Assembly: GCA_023433945.1 (NCBI GenBank)
Contig: JAEYTP010000144.1
Location: forward strand, 1-45,300
DNA length: 45,300 bases
Direction: 5' to 3'
Source: Bacillota bacterium
GTDB lineage: Bacteria > Bacillota > Clostridia > Acetivibrionales > DSM-1351
The position numbers and the translations under genes were made by a program. Below, in pieces: positions 25,200-33,886 of this stretch (positions within the stretch are counted from its first letter, which is position 1; each line of letters opens with the position of its first letter). The notes under the pieces are model-generated. The model did no database searches and was not told the origin of the DNA. It saw only the letters and a program-made list of their open reading frames with translations.

Positions 25200-26108
25200 T
25201 CATCCCTTCCTTTGTTTAGCTTTCTTCCCATACTGCGGAATGCTTTTTAATTGTGTATATAACTGAATATAGCTCTGATATCGATCCTTCGATATTTCTC
25301 CTTTTTCAACAGCCTCTTTGACAGGACAGTCAGGCTCAGAGATATGGCTGCATGATGTAAACCTACAGCCCCCAATATTTCTCCTTATTTCAGGATAATA
25401 GTTTTCAAGCTCAGAATAAGGAATAGATATCTCAAACGAACTAAAACCTGGGGTATCTGCAACATAGCCACCAAACTTCAGCTCAAGAAGCTCTGCATGC
25501 CTTGTGGTGTGCTTACCCCTTGCGATTTTATCACTTACACTACCTGTCTCCATAACCCATTCTTCAAGTATATGGTTGAGTATGGTAGACTTGCCCACAC
25601 CGGATTGACCGGCAAAAACCGTTATTCTATCCTTTAGTCTTTCCTTTAATGCACGAAAACCAGTACTTTTAACAGAACTTAGCTCTATACAGTCATATCC
25701 CGCTAAACCGTATATTTCACTAATATTTCTAAACATCTGCCCATCATCTAAATCACATTTATTAACACAAATTATCACATTTATGCTTTTCATTTCTGCT
25801 GTAATTAATAGCTTATCCAGCAAAGAAAAATCTGGATTGGGTGCTTTAGAGGCAACAACTATTGCAATCTGGTCAATATTTGCAATTGCAGGACGTATCA
25901 GCTCGGATTTTCTTTCTTGTATTTCATCAATATTGCCAAGTTTTTTTAAACAATCCAATATACTAAAGACAACCTTGTCCCCCGGAACGGGAACAAGGCT
26001 ATCCTTTCTAAATATTCCTCTTGGCTTACATTCATAGATGTTTTGGTCATCCTCGCTTCTGACGTAGTAGAAGCCTCCGATGCCTTTTAGTATTGTACCA
26101 AACGGCAA
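25200..26108 (-). CDS. rsgA: Ribosome small-subunit-dependent GTPase A
   Basis: A circularly permuted GTPase for late 30S assembly, 302 residues. An OB-fold domain (1-75) is followed by G4 NKCD (116-119), G1 GQSGVGKS (167-174), G3 DTPG (218-221) and a zinc finger C248, C253, H255, C261. The start codon is TTG at 26106-26108, supported by GGAGG 7 nt upstream and by the usual N-terminus GTILKGIGGFYYV. It follows prkC by 46 nt, the standard arrangement. Confidence 0.96.
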   Translation of the reverse strand: MPFGTILKGIGGFYYVRSEDDQNIYECKPRGIFRKDSLVPVPGDKVVFSILDCLKKLGNIDEIQERKSELIRPAIANIDQIAIVVASKAPNPDFSLLDKLLITAEMKSINVIICVNKCDLDDGQMFRNISEIYGLAGYDCIELSSVKSTGFRALKERLKDRITVFAGQSGVGKSTILNHILEEWVMETGSVSDKIARGKHTTRHAELLELKFGGYVADTPGFSSFEISIPYSELENYYPEIRRNIGGCRFTSCSHISEPDCPVKEAVEKGEISKDRYQSYIQLYTQLKSIPQYGKKAKQRKG

Positions 26109-26154
26109 AATACTACCTCCTTATGGGCTAATTAAATCTATTTAACCAACTATA

Positions 26155-28044
26155 TTAATTCTGTGTCTGTGCGTTTGGGTCTGGGGTAGTACCAGGATTC
26201 TGGTTTCCTGCAGGTTTATCTCCACCTGTTTGACCCCCATTTTGGCCTCCAGTTTGACCACCGGTTTGACCACCATTCTGGCCACCATTGTTTGTACCAT
26301 CCCCACCATTGTTTGTGCCTTCCCCACCATTTCCATTATTCCCTGCGTTATCAGGGGGGGTAACAGGTGGTAATGTTTCCTCTTGTGGGTCGAGCCAAAT
26401 ACTTACTGTTTCACCTTCTAATACTTCTTCATATGCTACAGGTAGCTGTCTGATAACAATACCCTTTGTAACCCCTGCAGGGAGAATATTGCCAAGAGTC
26501 AGCTTTGCATCTGATAATAGCTTTTGTGCATCAAGTTCAGTCTTGCCTACAAGGTTTGGAACCTTGGTCCTTTTCACTTCTTCTCCCCTGCTTACGTAGA
26601 TTATAACCTCCGTATCAGGTGCAACCTGCTCTCCTCCTTCAGGACTGGTCCTTATGACATAGTTTGCAGGCACATCTTTATTATTTTCTCTTTCAATTTT
26701 CCATTTAAGTCCTGCACTAGTAATCTCATTTTGAGCATCTCTATATTCCTTTTCCCGGACATCCGGAACGGTTGAGAGTTTAGGCCCGCTAGAGATAATT
26801 AATTCTAAAGATGTGAAATTTCCACTCTTATAGTCTTCTCCAGGTTGTATACTTTGGTCAATAATAACACCTTTAGGTAGGGTACTTTCTCTCCACACCT
26901 CGGATATATTGAAGCCTTTTGCATCTAGCTGAGGCTTAACCTCATCATACATCTTGCCACGATAGTCTTCAATCTTAAATGTATCATTATCGGCGGGTTT
27001 AAAGAGTACTGACCATGCCAGATAAATGCTTAAAAATACAACAAATAATACCGTTAAACCTGCAATCCAATAAGTTGCAGTATTCTTTTTCTTTTGCATA
27101 CGTTTGTCATTAGTGACAGTACCGCCTCTTGGAACATTGCTGCTTGTATCATTAATATTTAATGACGCCATTCTGATAGTACTCTGGCTGTCTACATTCT
27201 GCATGCTAATAAATCCACCTTGGGGCTGAATAAGAACATGATTCAAATCATTAATCATGGCAGAAGCAGACTGATATCTTATATTTTGATCCTTTTGGAT
27301 AGCCTTCATGATAATTTCGTTAACACCGTAAGGAAGGGATGGAACAATTTTTACTGGTTCTAATGGTTTTTCTTGAATATGCTTGAGAGCAACAGAAACA
27401 GGAGAATCCCCATCAAACGGAACCCTTCCAGTTACCATCTCGTACAGCGCGATTCCTAGAGAATATAGATCGGATTTTTCATCTATAAAACCGCCCCTTG
27501 CTTGTTCAGGAGAGAAGTAGTGAACAGACCCTATTGTACTGCCAACCATTGTGATTGTAGATGAAGTAACAGCTCTTGCAATTCCAAAATCAGTAACCTT
27601 AGCAATACCCTCTTTGGTTAATAAAATATTGTGGGGCTTAATATCCCTATGTACAATATTATTCTTGTGAGCATGTTCAATTGCAGAACAAATCTGTGCT
27701 GTGATCTTTACTGCATCTTTCCAATCCAAAGCGCCGTTTTTAGTTATATACTCCTTTAGAGTAAGTCCATCAACATATTCCATAACTATATAATGAATAT
27801 CATCCTCATGTCCAACATCATATATTGAAACAACATTAGGGTGGGACAAGCTTGCAACCGCCTGCGCTTCAATCTTGAATCTCTTTACAAACTCTTCATC
27901 ATTTGTAAATTCAGATCTCAATACCTTAATAGCAACAAACCTGTTAAGCAGAGTGCATTTAGCCTTAAATACTACTGCCATACCGCCTCCGCCAATCTTT
28001 TCTAATAAAAGGTATCTATTTCCAAGCATCTGGCCTTCCATCAT
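26155..28044 (-). CDS. prkC: PASTA-domain Ser/Thr protein kinase (PrkC/Stk1)
   Basis: A transmembrane kinase that senses cell-wall fragments through PASTA repeats in known homologues. From the ATG at 28044 it has 629 residues: kinase domain with GGGGMAVVFKA, K40, HRDIKPHN (132-139), DFG (152-154) and SPEQARG; membrane helix about 325-348; three PASTA repeats about 355-555; then an unusual tail of about 70 residues, mostly Gly, Asn, Gln and Thr. The start is uncertain. An ATG at 28056 lies too near AAAGGA and the one at 28044 a little far. The gene is paired with the PP2C phosphatase just upstream. Confidence 0.95.
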   Translation of the reverse strand: MMEGQMLGNRYLLLEKIGGGGMAVVFKAKCTLLNRFVAIKVLRSEFTNDEEFVKRFKIEAQAVASLSHPNVVSIYDVGHEDDIHYIVMEYVDGLTLKEYITKNGALDWKDAVKITAQICSAIEHAHKNNIVHRDIKPHNILLTKEGIAKVTDFGIARAVTSSTITMVGSTIGSVHYFSPEQARGGFIDEKSDLYSLGIALYEMVTGRVPFDGDSPVSVALKHIQEKPLEPVKIVPSLPYGVNEIIMKAIQKDQNIRYQSASAMINDLNHVLIQPQGGFISMQNVDSQSTIRMASLNINDTSSNVPRGGTVTNDKRMQKKKNTATYWIAGLTVLFVVFLSIYLAWSVLFKPADNDTFKIEDYRGKMYDEVKPQLDAKGFNISEVWRESTLPKGVIIDQSIQPGEDYKSGNFTSLELIISSGPKLSTVPDVREKEYRDAQNEITSAGLKWKIERENNKDVPANYVIRTSPEGGEQVAPDTEVIIYVSRGEEVKRTKVPNLVGKTELDAQKLLSDAKLTLGNILPAGVTKGIVIRQLPVAYEEVLEGETVSIWLDPQEETLPPVTPPDNAGNNGNGGEGTNNGGDGTNNGGQNGGQTGGQTGGQNGGQTGGDKPAGNQNPGTTPDPNAQTQN

Positions 28045-28093
28045 ATTTGTAATCATTCCTTTCAGATTATGTTTGAAGTAAACAAAAGCTCAC

Positions 28094-28819
28094 CTATATC
28101 TTACCTAAAATGACGGTAATATTATCTTCCCCGCCATTATTATTTGCAGTTTCAACTAAAGTATCACATGCTTTTTGTAAATCTTCAGCATTATTTATTA
28201 TATCCAGCATTTGTTCATCAATAAGCATGTTTGTAAGTCCATCCGTACATAGTACTACCACATCTTCCTCTTTGACATCCACCTCATATGTATCAACTTG
28301 TAAATCCAGTTCATACCCAACAGCCCTAGTAATCAAGTTTTTCTTTGGATGATTTTGAGCTTCATCCCTGGTTATAGAGCCATTTTTAACTAATTCTTCG
28401 ATGAATGAGTGATCCCATGTTAGCTTATTTATTGAACCTTCTCTAATAAGGTATACTCTACTATCACCAACATGGCCAATATACAACTTTCTGTTTTTGA
28501 AAACAGCAACAATCAGAGTAGTCCCCATACCTCTTGTTGATTCCTCAAGTTGAGAAAACTCATATACCTTCTGATTGGCCCGTAGTATAATTTCTTTGAG
28601 TAATTCAGGGATTGAGTCGGTTTCCCAATTGCATGCAAGCAGCTCTTCAGTAGCAACCTCTACAGCCTTTTTGCTAGCAATTTCCCCACATTGGTGACCA
28701 CCCATTCCATCAGCAACGATAAAACAAGCTGGTACAGCCGGATACCCTACTATTACATTACAGTAATCCTCATTTAATTCTCTTTTTTGTCCTCTGTCCG
28801 TCTTAATACCATATTTCAA
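28094..28819 (-). CDS. stp: PP2C-family protein Ser/Thr phosphatase (Stp/PrpC)
   Basis: Metal-dependent phosphatase that opposes PrkC. The 241-residue protein has DRGQKRELNEDYC, FIVADGMGGHQCGE, GTTLIVAVF, VGDSRVYLI, CTDGLTNML and GGEDNITVIL, the ordered PP2C metal-binding motifs. I chose TTG at 28817-28819, which has AGGAG 8 nt upstream and gives the usual start (M)KYGIKTDRGQKR. A start overlapping rlmN would add a hydrophobic stretch not found in the family. It follows rlmN by 44 nt. Confidence 0.94.
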   Translation of the reverse strand: MKYGIKTDRGQKRELNEDYCNVIVGYPAVPACFIVADGMGGHQCGEIASKKAVEVATEELLACNWETDSIPELLKEIILRANQKVYEFSQLEESTRGMGTTLIVAVFKNRKLYIGHVGDSRVYLIREGSINKLTWDHSFIEELVKNGSITRDEAQNHPKKNLITRAVGYELDLQVDTYEVDVKEEDVVVLCTDGLTNMLIDEQMLDIINNAEDLQKACDTLVETANNNGGEDNITVILGKI

Positions 28820-28863
28820 TAAAATCACTCCTAAGAACTTGCAAATAAGAAAAACTATATAAG

Positions 28864-29895
28864 TCAATCTTTCTGATCAAGCTGATTTTTTCTTAGTTGA
28901 CCGCAAGCTGCATTAATATCACTGCCTAGTTCCCTTCTAACAGTGGTCTCAATTCCTCTTGACTCCAGAATACTTTTAAATTTATCAATCTGTACTCTTG
29001 AACTTTTTTTATAGCTATTACCTTCAACCTTGTTTACAGGTATGAGGTTAACATGACCAAGCATACCTTTTAACAAATTAGCCAAATCCTTAGCATCCTC
29101 AATCGAGTCATTTTCACCTGCAATCATTGCATATTCAAATGTTATTCTACGTTTAGTTCTCTCTGTATATATCTTACATGCTTCGATTAATTTGTCAATA
29201 CAATAGGCTTTATTTATTGGCATCATTCTGCTGCGAATAACATCCTTTGAAGCATGCAGTGAGATAGATAAAGTTACCGGAATATTTTCCTCTGCAAGCT
29301 CATATATTTTGGGTACAATGCCACACGTTGAAATGGATATATTTCTAAGCCCTATCATTAATCCGTCGGGATGGTTAACCATTTTCAAAAACTTCAAAAC
29401 ATTGTCATAATTATCAAGCGGCTCCCCAATTCCCATCAATACAACATGCCCTATTCTATTTCCGGAGTCCTGCTGCATAGAAAGTATTTGATCCAACATT
29501 TCCCCACTTGTCAGATTTCTTGAAAAATCTGCTCCTGTTGAGGCACAAAATGTACATCCCATTTTGCAGCCAGCCTGTGAAGATATACATGCAGTGTAAC
29601 CATGCTTGTATTTCATTAAAACACTTTCTATAATATTACCATCATGTAGCTCAAACAAGTATTTTGTAGTACCATCAATTTTGGATACAAGTTTATTTCT
29701 GATGGAAAGCCTTCTTATTTCGGCAATTTCTGAAAGCTGCTCTCTAAGCTGCTTGGAAATATTACTCATCTCATCAATGGAATTTATTCCATTCTGCACC
29801 CATTTATATATTTGTTTTGCTCTAAACTTCTGCTGTCCCATTTGTTGTAGCATTTGCTCAAGCTCTTCAAGAGACAGGTCCATTAGGTTTATCAT
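28864..29895 (-). CDS. rlmN: 23S rRNA (A2503-C2) methyltransferase, dual-specificity RlmN
   Basis: A radical-SAM methyltransferase that makes m2A2503 in 23S rRNA (and m2A37 in some tRNAs). The protein has 343 residues. The 4Fe-4S motif CKMGCTFC has C110, C114 and C117. GEPLDNYDNV, RNISISTCGIVPKI and SLHASKDVIRSRMMPI follow, and a C-terminal AACGQL holds the cysteine that forms the methyl-transfer adduct. The start codon lies 3 nt after the rsmB stop, with AGGACG upstream. The C118-type resistance relative Cfr is excluded by context and length. Confidence 0.97.
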   Translation of the reverse strand: MINLMDLSLEELEQMLQQMGQQKFRAKQIYKWVQNGINSIDEMSNISKQLREQLSEIAEIRRLSIRNKLVSKIDGTTKYLFELHDGNIIESVLMKYKHGYTACISSQAGCKMGCTFCASTGADFSRNLTSGEMLDQILSMQQDSGNRIGHVVLMGIGEPLDNYDNVLKFLKMVNHPDGLMIGLRNISISTCGIVPKIYELAEENIPVTLSISLHASKDVIRSRMMPINKAYCIDKLIEACKIYTERTKRRITFEYAMIAGENDSIEDAKDLANLLKGMLGHVNLIPVNKVEGNSYKKSSRVQIDKFKSILESRGIETTVRRELGSDINAACGQLRKNQLDQKD

Positions 29896-29898
29896 ATT

Positions 29899-31245
29899 CT
29901 ACGTCCTTTTCATTTTACATATAAAAAAGCCATCTGTTAGATCTACGTTTGGAAAAAGCTGAATATAACCATGTTTTGCAGTATCTTTACGTAGATTTGT
30001 TGGCAACAAATTTTCAATATTTATCATTTCAAATGAAGGATTTTCTTTTATAAAGTCTTGAACTATTTCCAGATTTTCTTCAGGTAAAATTGTACAAGTA
30101 CTATATACCAACTCTCCTCCAAGTTTAACATACCTGCTTGCATTGCTCAGAATTTGTTTTTGTATGTGTTTTAACTGATTACTATCGTCTTCTACCCTTG
30201 TATACTTGATATCCGGCTTTCTTCTAATTATGCCCAATCCAGAGCATGGGGCGTCCACTAGAACCTTATCTGCCTTTTCAATCATTGTATTGTCCAACTG
30301 TGTAGCGTCGAAAATCTGTGTACTTATTATATCAATACCAAGCCTTTGTGCTGCATTTTCAATCAGTCTGAGTTTATGCTGATGAATGTCCCTAGCAATT
30401 ATGCTGCCTTTATTATTCATCAATTGAGCTATATGTGTAGTCTTTCCTCCTGGTGCACTGCAAACATCAACTACTAAAGAGCCCTCATTTGGTGAAAGCA
30501 CCCTGGCACACAGCATGGAACTCTCATCCTGTACTTGAAACAAGCCCTCTCTGAAGGCCTTCAGCCTTGAAATAGAAGATGGGTTGTGCAAAACCAAGGC
30601 TTCCTCCAGGTACTTTCCTTTTTCTGCTTCTATACCTTCTTCTAAAAGTAAACTAATAAGCCTGTCTGTGGTTGTTTTAAGCGAATTTACCCTTACGGAG
30701 AAACCCGCTATTTCATTATTTGCCCTTAATAAATCTTTAGTAAAATTAAAGCCAAACAATGACACCAATCTTTTTACCAACCACTCTGGGTGAGAATACT
30801 TTATACTAAGATAATTCTCAGAGCTCTTCTCCTCCGGGAATGGAAGATTTGATTTATTTTTTGCAACAGCTCTCAAAACAGCATTTACATATCTACTAGA
30901 TGCCTGATGCCCATATCTTTTTGCAAGGTCCACACTGGTATTGCATGCTGCTGATACAGGAATCTTATCGGTATGTACTACTTGATAAACTCCCAGTCTC
31001 AATGTATTTAATATCCAAGGCGATAGCTTCTTTAGCTTTATACTTGAATATTTTGCAATAATATAATCAATCTCAATTAGCCACTTAACAGTACCGTAAA
31101 CCAGCTCTGTTATAAATGCTCTGTCCAGCTCCCTTAGGTCAGACGCTTCAAGATACTTATTAACAGAAATATTAGAATAAGCACCCTTTTCACCAATGTC
31201 ATATAAAATTTTAAGTGCAGTCTCCCTTGCTGTATCTAAAGCCAT
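29899..31245 (-). CDS. rsmB: 16S rRNA (cytosine-967 C5)-methyltransferase RsmB
   Basis: An m5C rRNA methyltransferase of 448 residues. An N-terminal NusB-like helical domain (1-135) carries RELDRAFITELVYGTVKW. The SAM-binding region has VVDVCSAPGGKTTHIAQLM, and the two catalytic cysteine motifs are DAPCSGLGIIRRKPDIKY and VYSTCTILPEENLE. The ATG at 31245 has AGGGG 7 nt upstream. It is adjacent to rlmN, so two rRNA methyltransferases are co-expressed. Confidence 0.96.
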   Translation of the reverse strand: MALDTARETALKILYDIGEKGAYSNISVNKYLEASDLRELDRAFITELVYGTVKWLIEIDYIIAKYSSIKLKKLSPWILNTLRLGVYQVVHTDKIPVSAACNTSVDLAKRYGHQASSRYVNAVLRAVAKNKSNLPFPEEKSSENYLSIKYSHPEWLVKRLVSLFGFNFTKDLLRANNEIAGFSVRVNSLKTTTDRLISLLLEEGIEAEKGKYLEEALVLHNPSSISRLKAFREGLFQVQDESSMLCARVLSPNEGSLVVDVCSAPGGKTTHIAQLMNNKGSIIARDIHQHKLRLIENAAQRLGIDIISTQIFDATQLDNTMIEKADKVLVDAPCSGLGIIRRKPDIKYTRVEDDSNQLKHIQKQILSNASRYVKLGGELVYSTCTILPEENLEIVQDFIKENPSFEMINIENLLPTNLRKDTAKHGYIQLFPNVDLTDGFFICKMKRT

Positions 31246-31370
31246 ACAGTATCCCCTAGTATTCAAAGTATTTATACTTTTATTTTAGACTTTTGTCTGC
31301 CTATATTTATTAAATTACCCTGGCATTATGCTTTCCATGTGTAATTATTTATCTAATCTTTTCTATTTCT

Positions 31371-32069
31371 CTATCTTCTGCCCTGCCTATTTCTTGTGAT
31401 AAGTAAAAGTCTCAAGAAGTTTGCTACAGCTACAAGTGCAGATGCGACATATGTCATGGCAGCAGCACTTAGCACCTTCTTTGCCGGCCTAATTTCATCA
31501 TTTGTTAGTAAACCAGTACTTCTCAGATTGGCAATCGCTCTGCTACTGGCATTGAACTCAACAGGCAATGTTATTAGATAGAACAATATCGCTCCAGCAA
31601 AAAGAACCAACCCAATATAGGTAATAAGCGGAGCTCCAAAGAGCAGCCCAAGAACAGCTATATAAGGTCCCGCAGAGGAACCAATATTTGCAACCGGCAC
31701 TAGTGTGCTTCTCAGTACCAGCGGTGCATACCTCTTGTGATGCTGTATAGCATGTCCTGTCTCATGTGCAGCTACTCCAATAGCAGAGACAGACGTGCTT
31801 GCAAATACAGAATCAGAAAGCCTAAGCACCTTTCTCCTCGGATCATAATGGTCAGTTAGCTCACCCGCTGTTCTAGTTACCTGTACATCATATATTCCAT
31901 TGGTTTGCAAAAGATAATTCGCTACCTCAGCACCAGTCATATTTCTAGAGTTTCTAACTGCCTTATATTTATTGAAAGTACTCTTCACCTTTAACTGTGC
32001 AATAATAGAAATTATTAATGCTGGAACGACAAGCAAAAGGTAATATTGATCAGTATAGAAAAGTCCCAC
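31371..32069 (-). CDS. Membrane zinc metallopeptidase (YugP-like)
   Basis: A putative neutral zinc metallopeptidase of 232 residues. There is an N-terminal membrane helix (about 8-26), a zinc-binding HETGH (102-106) in GVAAHETGHAIQHHKRY, and two or three membrane segments after it (AGPYIAVLGLLFGAPLITYIGLVLF, AMTYVASALVAVANFLRLLL). YugP-type proteins commonly sit between fmt and rsmB in Clostridia, as here. The start is GTG at 32067-32069, with GGAGG 8 nt upstream. The substrate is unknown. Confidence 0.9.
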   Translation of the reverse strand: MGLFYTDQYYLLLVVPALIISIIAQLKVKSTFNKYKAVRNSRNMTGAEVANYLLQTNGIYDVQVTRTAGELTDHYDPRRKVLRLSDSVFASTSVSAIGVAAHETGHAIQHHKRYAPLVLRSTLVPVANIGSSAGPYIAVLGLLFGAPLITYIGLVLFAGAILFYLITLPVEFNASSRAIANLRSTGLLTNDEIRPAKKVLSAAAMTYVASALVAVANFLRLLLITRNRQGRR

Positions 32070-32149
32070 TAGATAATCCTCCAATGCTATAAGTTTCTTG
32101 TTAATTTATTCTTCTATATAAACCTTCTTTTTATCCAACTATAATTGAT

Positions 32150-32178
32150 GTAATAGATTAGTAGACAATGTTAGTCAA
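32150..32178 (-). promoter_or_regulatory. Possible promoter upstream of the YugP-like gene
   Basis: TTGACT (32178-32173), a 17-nt spacer and TATTAC (32155-32150) lie about 80 bp before the GTG start, in the 172-bp gap after fmt. It may give the downstream half of the cluster separate transcription. The -10 box is imperfect. Confidence 0.4.
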
Positions 32179-32241
32179 AATCTTTTACTCATAGCGCTGT
32201 TGTAAAACTAGAGGCTAATAGACTTGTTATATACCAGCTAC

Positions 32242-33174
32242 TTATCCTAAAACAGCACCTTGCTCTATAGTGTGGCCTCTCAGGTAATCTGATACGCTCA
32301 TTCTTTTTGAAGAATCAAATTGAAGTTGCAAAACCTTTATACAGCCAGCTCCGCACTTTATAAGAAGACCATCATTATCTACAGACAGTATCTTTCCTAT
32401 CTGGCCCTCTTTATCTCCTAAAACAGGCTTTGTCTTCCACACCCTCATCCTCTCACCATCTATAAACGTATAGGCACCAGGCCATGGATCGGTGCCTCTT
32501 ACAAGGTTATGAATATCTTGTGCACTCTTATTCCAATCTATCAAGCCTATTTCCTTTGTAAACATAGGCGCATAGGTATGCTGGCTGTCATCCTGTGGTA
32601 TTCGCTCTAAAGTACCTGCTCTAAGTGCCTTTAACGTATCACTTAGAACAATTGCTCCAAGCTCTGCTAGCTTGTCATGTAGCTCCCCACCTGTCATATC
32701 TGGGGTTATTTCAATCTCCCTTTTTAGAAGCATATCTCCTGTATCTATACCAACGTCAGTGAACATTGTAGTAATACCTGTTACGGTATCGCCATTTATA
32801 ATGGACCATTGTATAGGTGCAGCACCCCTTAGTTTAGGAAGCAATGAGCCGTGTACATTAATACATCCTAGTTTTGGGACATCCAATAGCGCCTTGGAAA
32901 TAATTTTCCCGTACGCAGCAGTGACCAGTAAATCAGGCGAAAGAGCCCTTATTTCTTCTATAAAAGCATCAGTTTTTATTCTTTCAGGCTGAAGCACTAA
33001 AATATTGTGCTGTTGTGCAAACTCTTTTATAGGAGGTGCAGCAAGCTTTTTACCTCTGCCTTTAGGCTTGTCTGGCTGAGTGACTACCGCTATAACTTCA
33101 TAGCCTTCTTCTACTAGCATTTTAAGACTAGGGACTGCAAAATCCGGTGTTCCCATAAAAATAATTCTCAGCAT
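32242..33174 (-). CDS. fmt: Methionyl-tRNA formyltransferase
   Basis: Formylates initiator Met-tRNA with 10-formyl-tetrahydrofolate. The 310-residue protein starts MLRIIFMGTPDFAVPSL. The catalytic triad is N106 and H108 in INVHGSLLPKLRGAAPIQW and D144 in GIDTGDM. A C-terminal OB domain binds tRNA (about 207-300). GAGGG lies 9 nt before the ATG. The gene is 5 nt downstream of def, so formylation and deformylation are coupled. Confidence 0.97.
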   Translation of the reverse strand: MLRIIFMGTPDFAVPSLKMLVEEGYEVIAVVTQPDKPKGRGKKLAAPPIKEFAQQHNILVLQPERIKTDAFIEEIRALSPDLLVTAAYGKIISKALLDVPKLGCINVHGSLLPKLRGAAPIQWSIINGDTVTGITTMFTDVGIDTGDMLLKREIEITPDMTGGELHDKLAELGAIVLSDTLKALRAGTLERIPQDDSQHTYAPMFTKEIGLIDWNKSAQDIHNLVRGTDPWPGAYTFIDGERMRVWKTKPVLGDKEGQIGKILSVDNDGLLIKCGAGCIKVLQLQFDSSKRMSVSDYLRGHTIEQGAVLG

Positions 33175-33179
33175 TATTA

Positions 33180-33647
33180 CTAACCCTCTAAATCCTTATT
33201 ATTATATATCTTATGTGCCTTGTCCTTGAACAATATACCATCAAGATGGTCTAATTCATGACAAACGCACCTTGCAAAAATACCTTCGGTATCAATGGTA
33301 ATGACCTGACCCTTTCTGTCAGTATATCGGACAGTTACATTCATTGGCCTTTTTACCTCTCCAGACAGGCCCGGAACACTGAGGCAGCCTTCCATACCGT
33401 CTTGTTCTCCTGACTTTTCTAGTATTTCAGGATTGATCATCTCAAACAGTCCATTACCAACATCTATAACAACAATTCTCTTTAATATTCCAATCTGAGG
33501 TGCTGCCAATCCCACTCCATCTGCTTCATACATGGTATCTGCCATATCATCAAGCAAAGTGCATATTTTCTTATCAATAACTTCAACGGGTCTAGCCTTT
33601 TTTCTAAGCACCTCATCGCCATCCTTGCGAATTTCTCTGTATGCCAT
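33180..33647 (-). CDS. def: Peptide deformylase
   Basis: An Fe/Zn hydrolase that removes the N-formyl group from new proteins, 155 residues. All three motifs are present: GVGLAAPQIG (44-53), EGCLSVPG (86-93, metal ligand C88) and HELDH (130-134). The ATG at 33647 gives the standard N-terminus MAYREIRKDGDEVLRK. A GTG at 33656 is also possible and sits nearer to the GAAGGG ribosome site. It lies upstream of fmt. The 240-bp gap to priA is filled by tandem repeats. Confidence 0.96.
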   Translation of the reverse strand: MAYREIRKDGDEVLRKKARPVEVIDKKICTLLDDMADTMYEADGVGLAAPQIGILKRIVVIDVGNGLFEMINPEILEKSGEQDGMEGCLSVPGLSGEVKRPMNVTVRYTDRKGQVITIDTEGIFARCVCHELDHLDGILFKDKAHKIYNNKDLEG

Positions 33648-33755
33648 ATATTTCACATTCCCTTCTTTGTCTTAGTGTCGATTATTATTTTATAAATACA
33701 AATCATAAATGCCTATAAATTGATATTTAATTCTCGAAATAGCACTTCAAATAAC

Positions 33756-33885
33756 ATAACTTAAACCTAAATTAATAACTTAATCCTAAATTTATATCTT
33801 AATCTTAAATTTATAACTTAAACTTAAATTTATATCTTAATCTTAAATTTATATCTTAATCTTATAAATATATCTTTAATTAAAT
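33756..33885. repeat. 19-bp tandem repeat between priA and def
   Basis: Six consecutive 19-bp units start at 33756, 33775, 33794, 33813, 33832 and 33851, followed by a partial copy. The unit is AT(A/T)(A/T)CTTAA(A/T)C(C/T)TAAATTT. Alternate units share variants (ATATCTTAATCTT versus ATAACTTAAACTT), which suggests that blocks of two units have also been duplicated. The array stops 2 bp before the priA stop codon. Confidence 0.9.
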
Positions 33886-33886
33886 A

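Noticed and set aside
26142..26336. A minus-strand open frame of about 64 codons at the end of prkC
   Set aside because: It is a +1 shadow of the low-complexity Gly/Asn tail, and its composition follows from that repeat.
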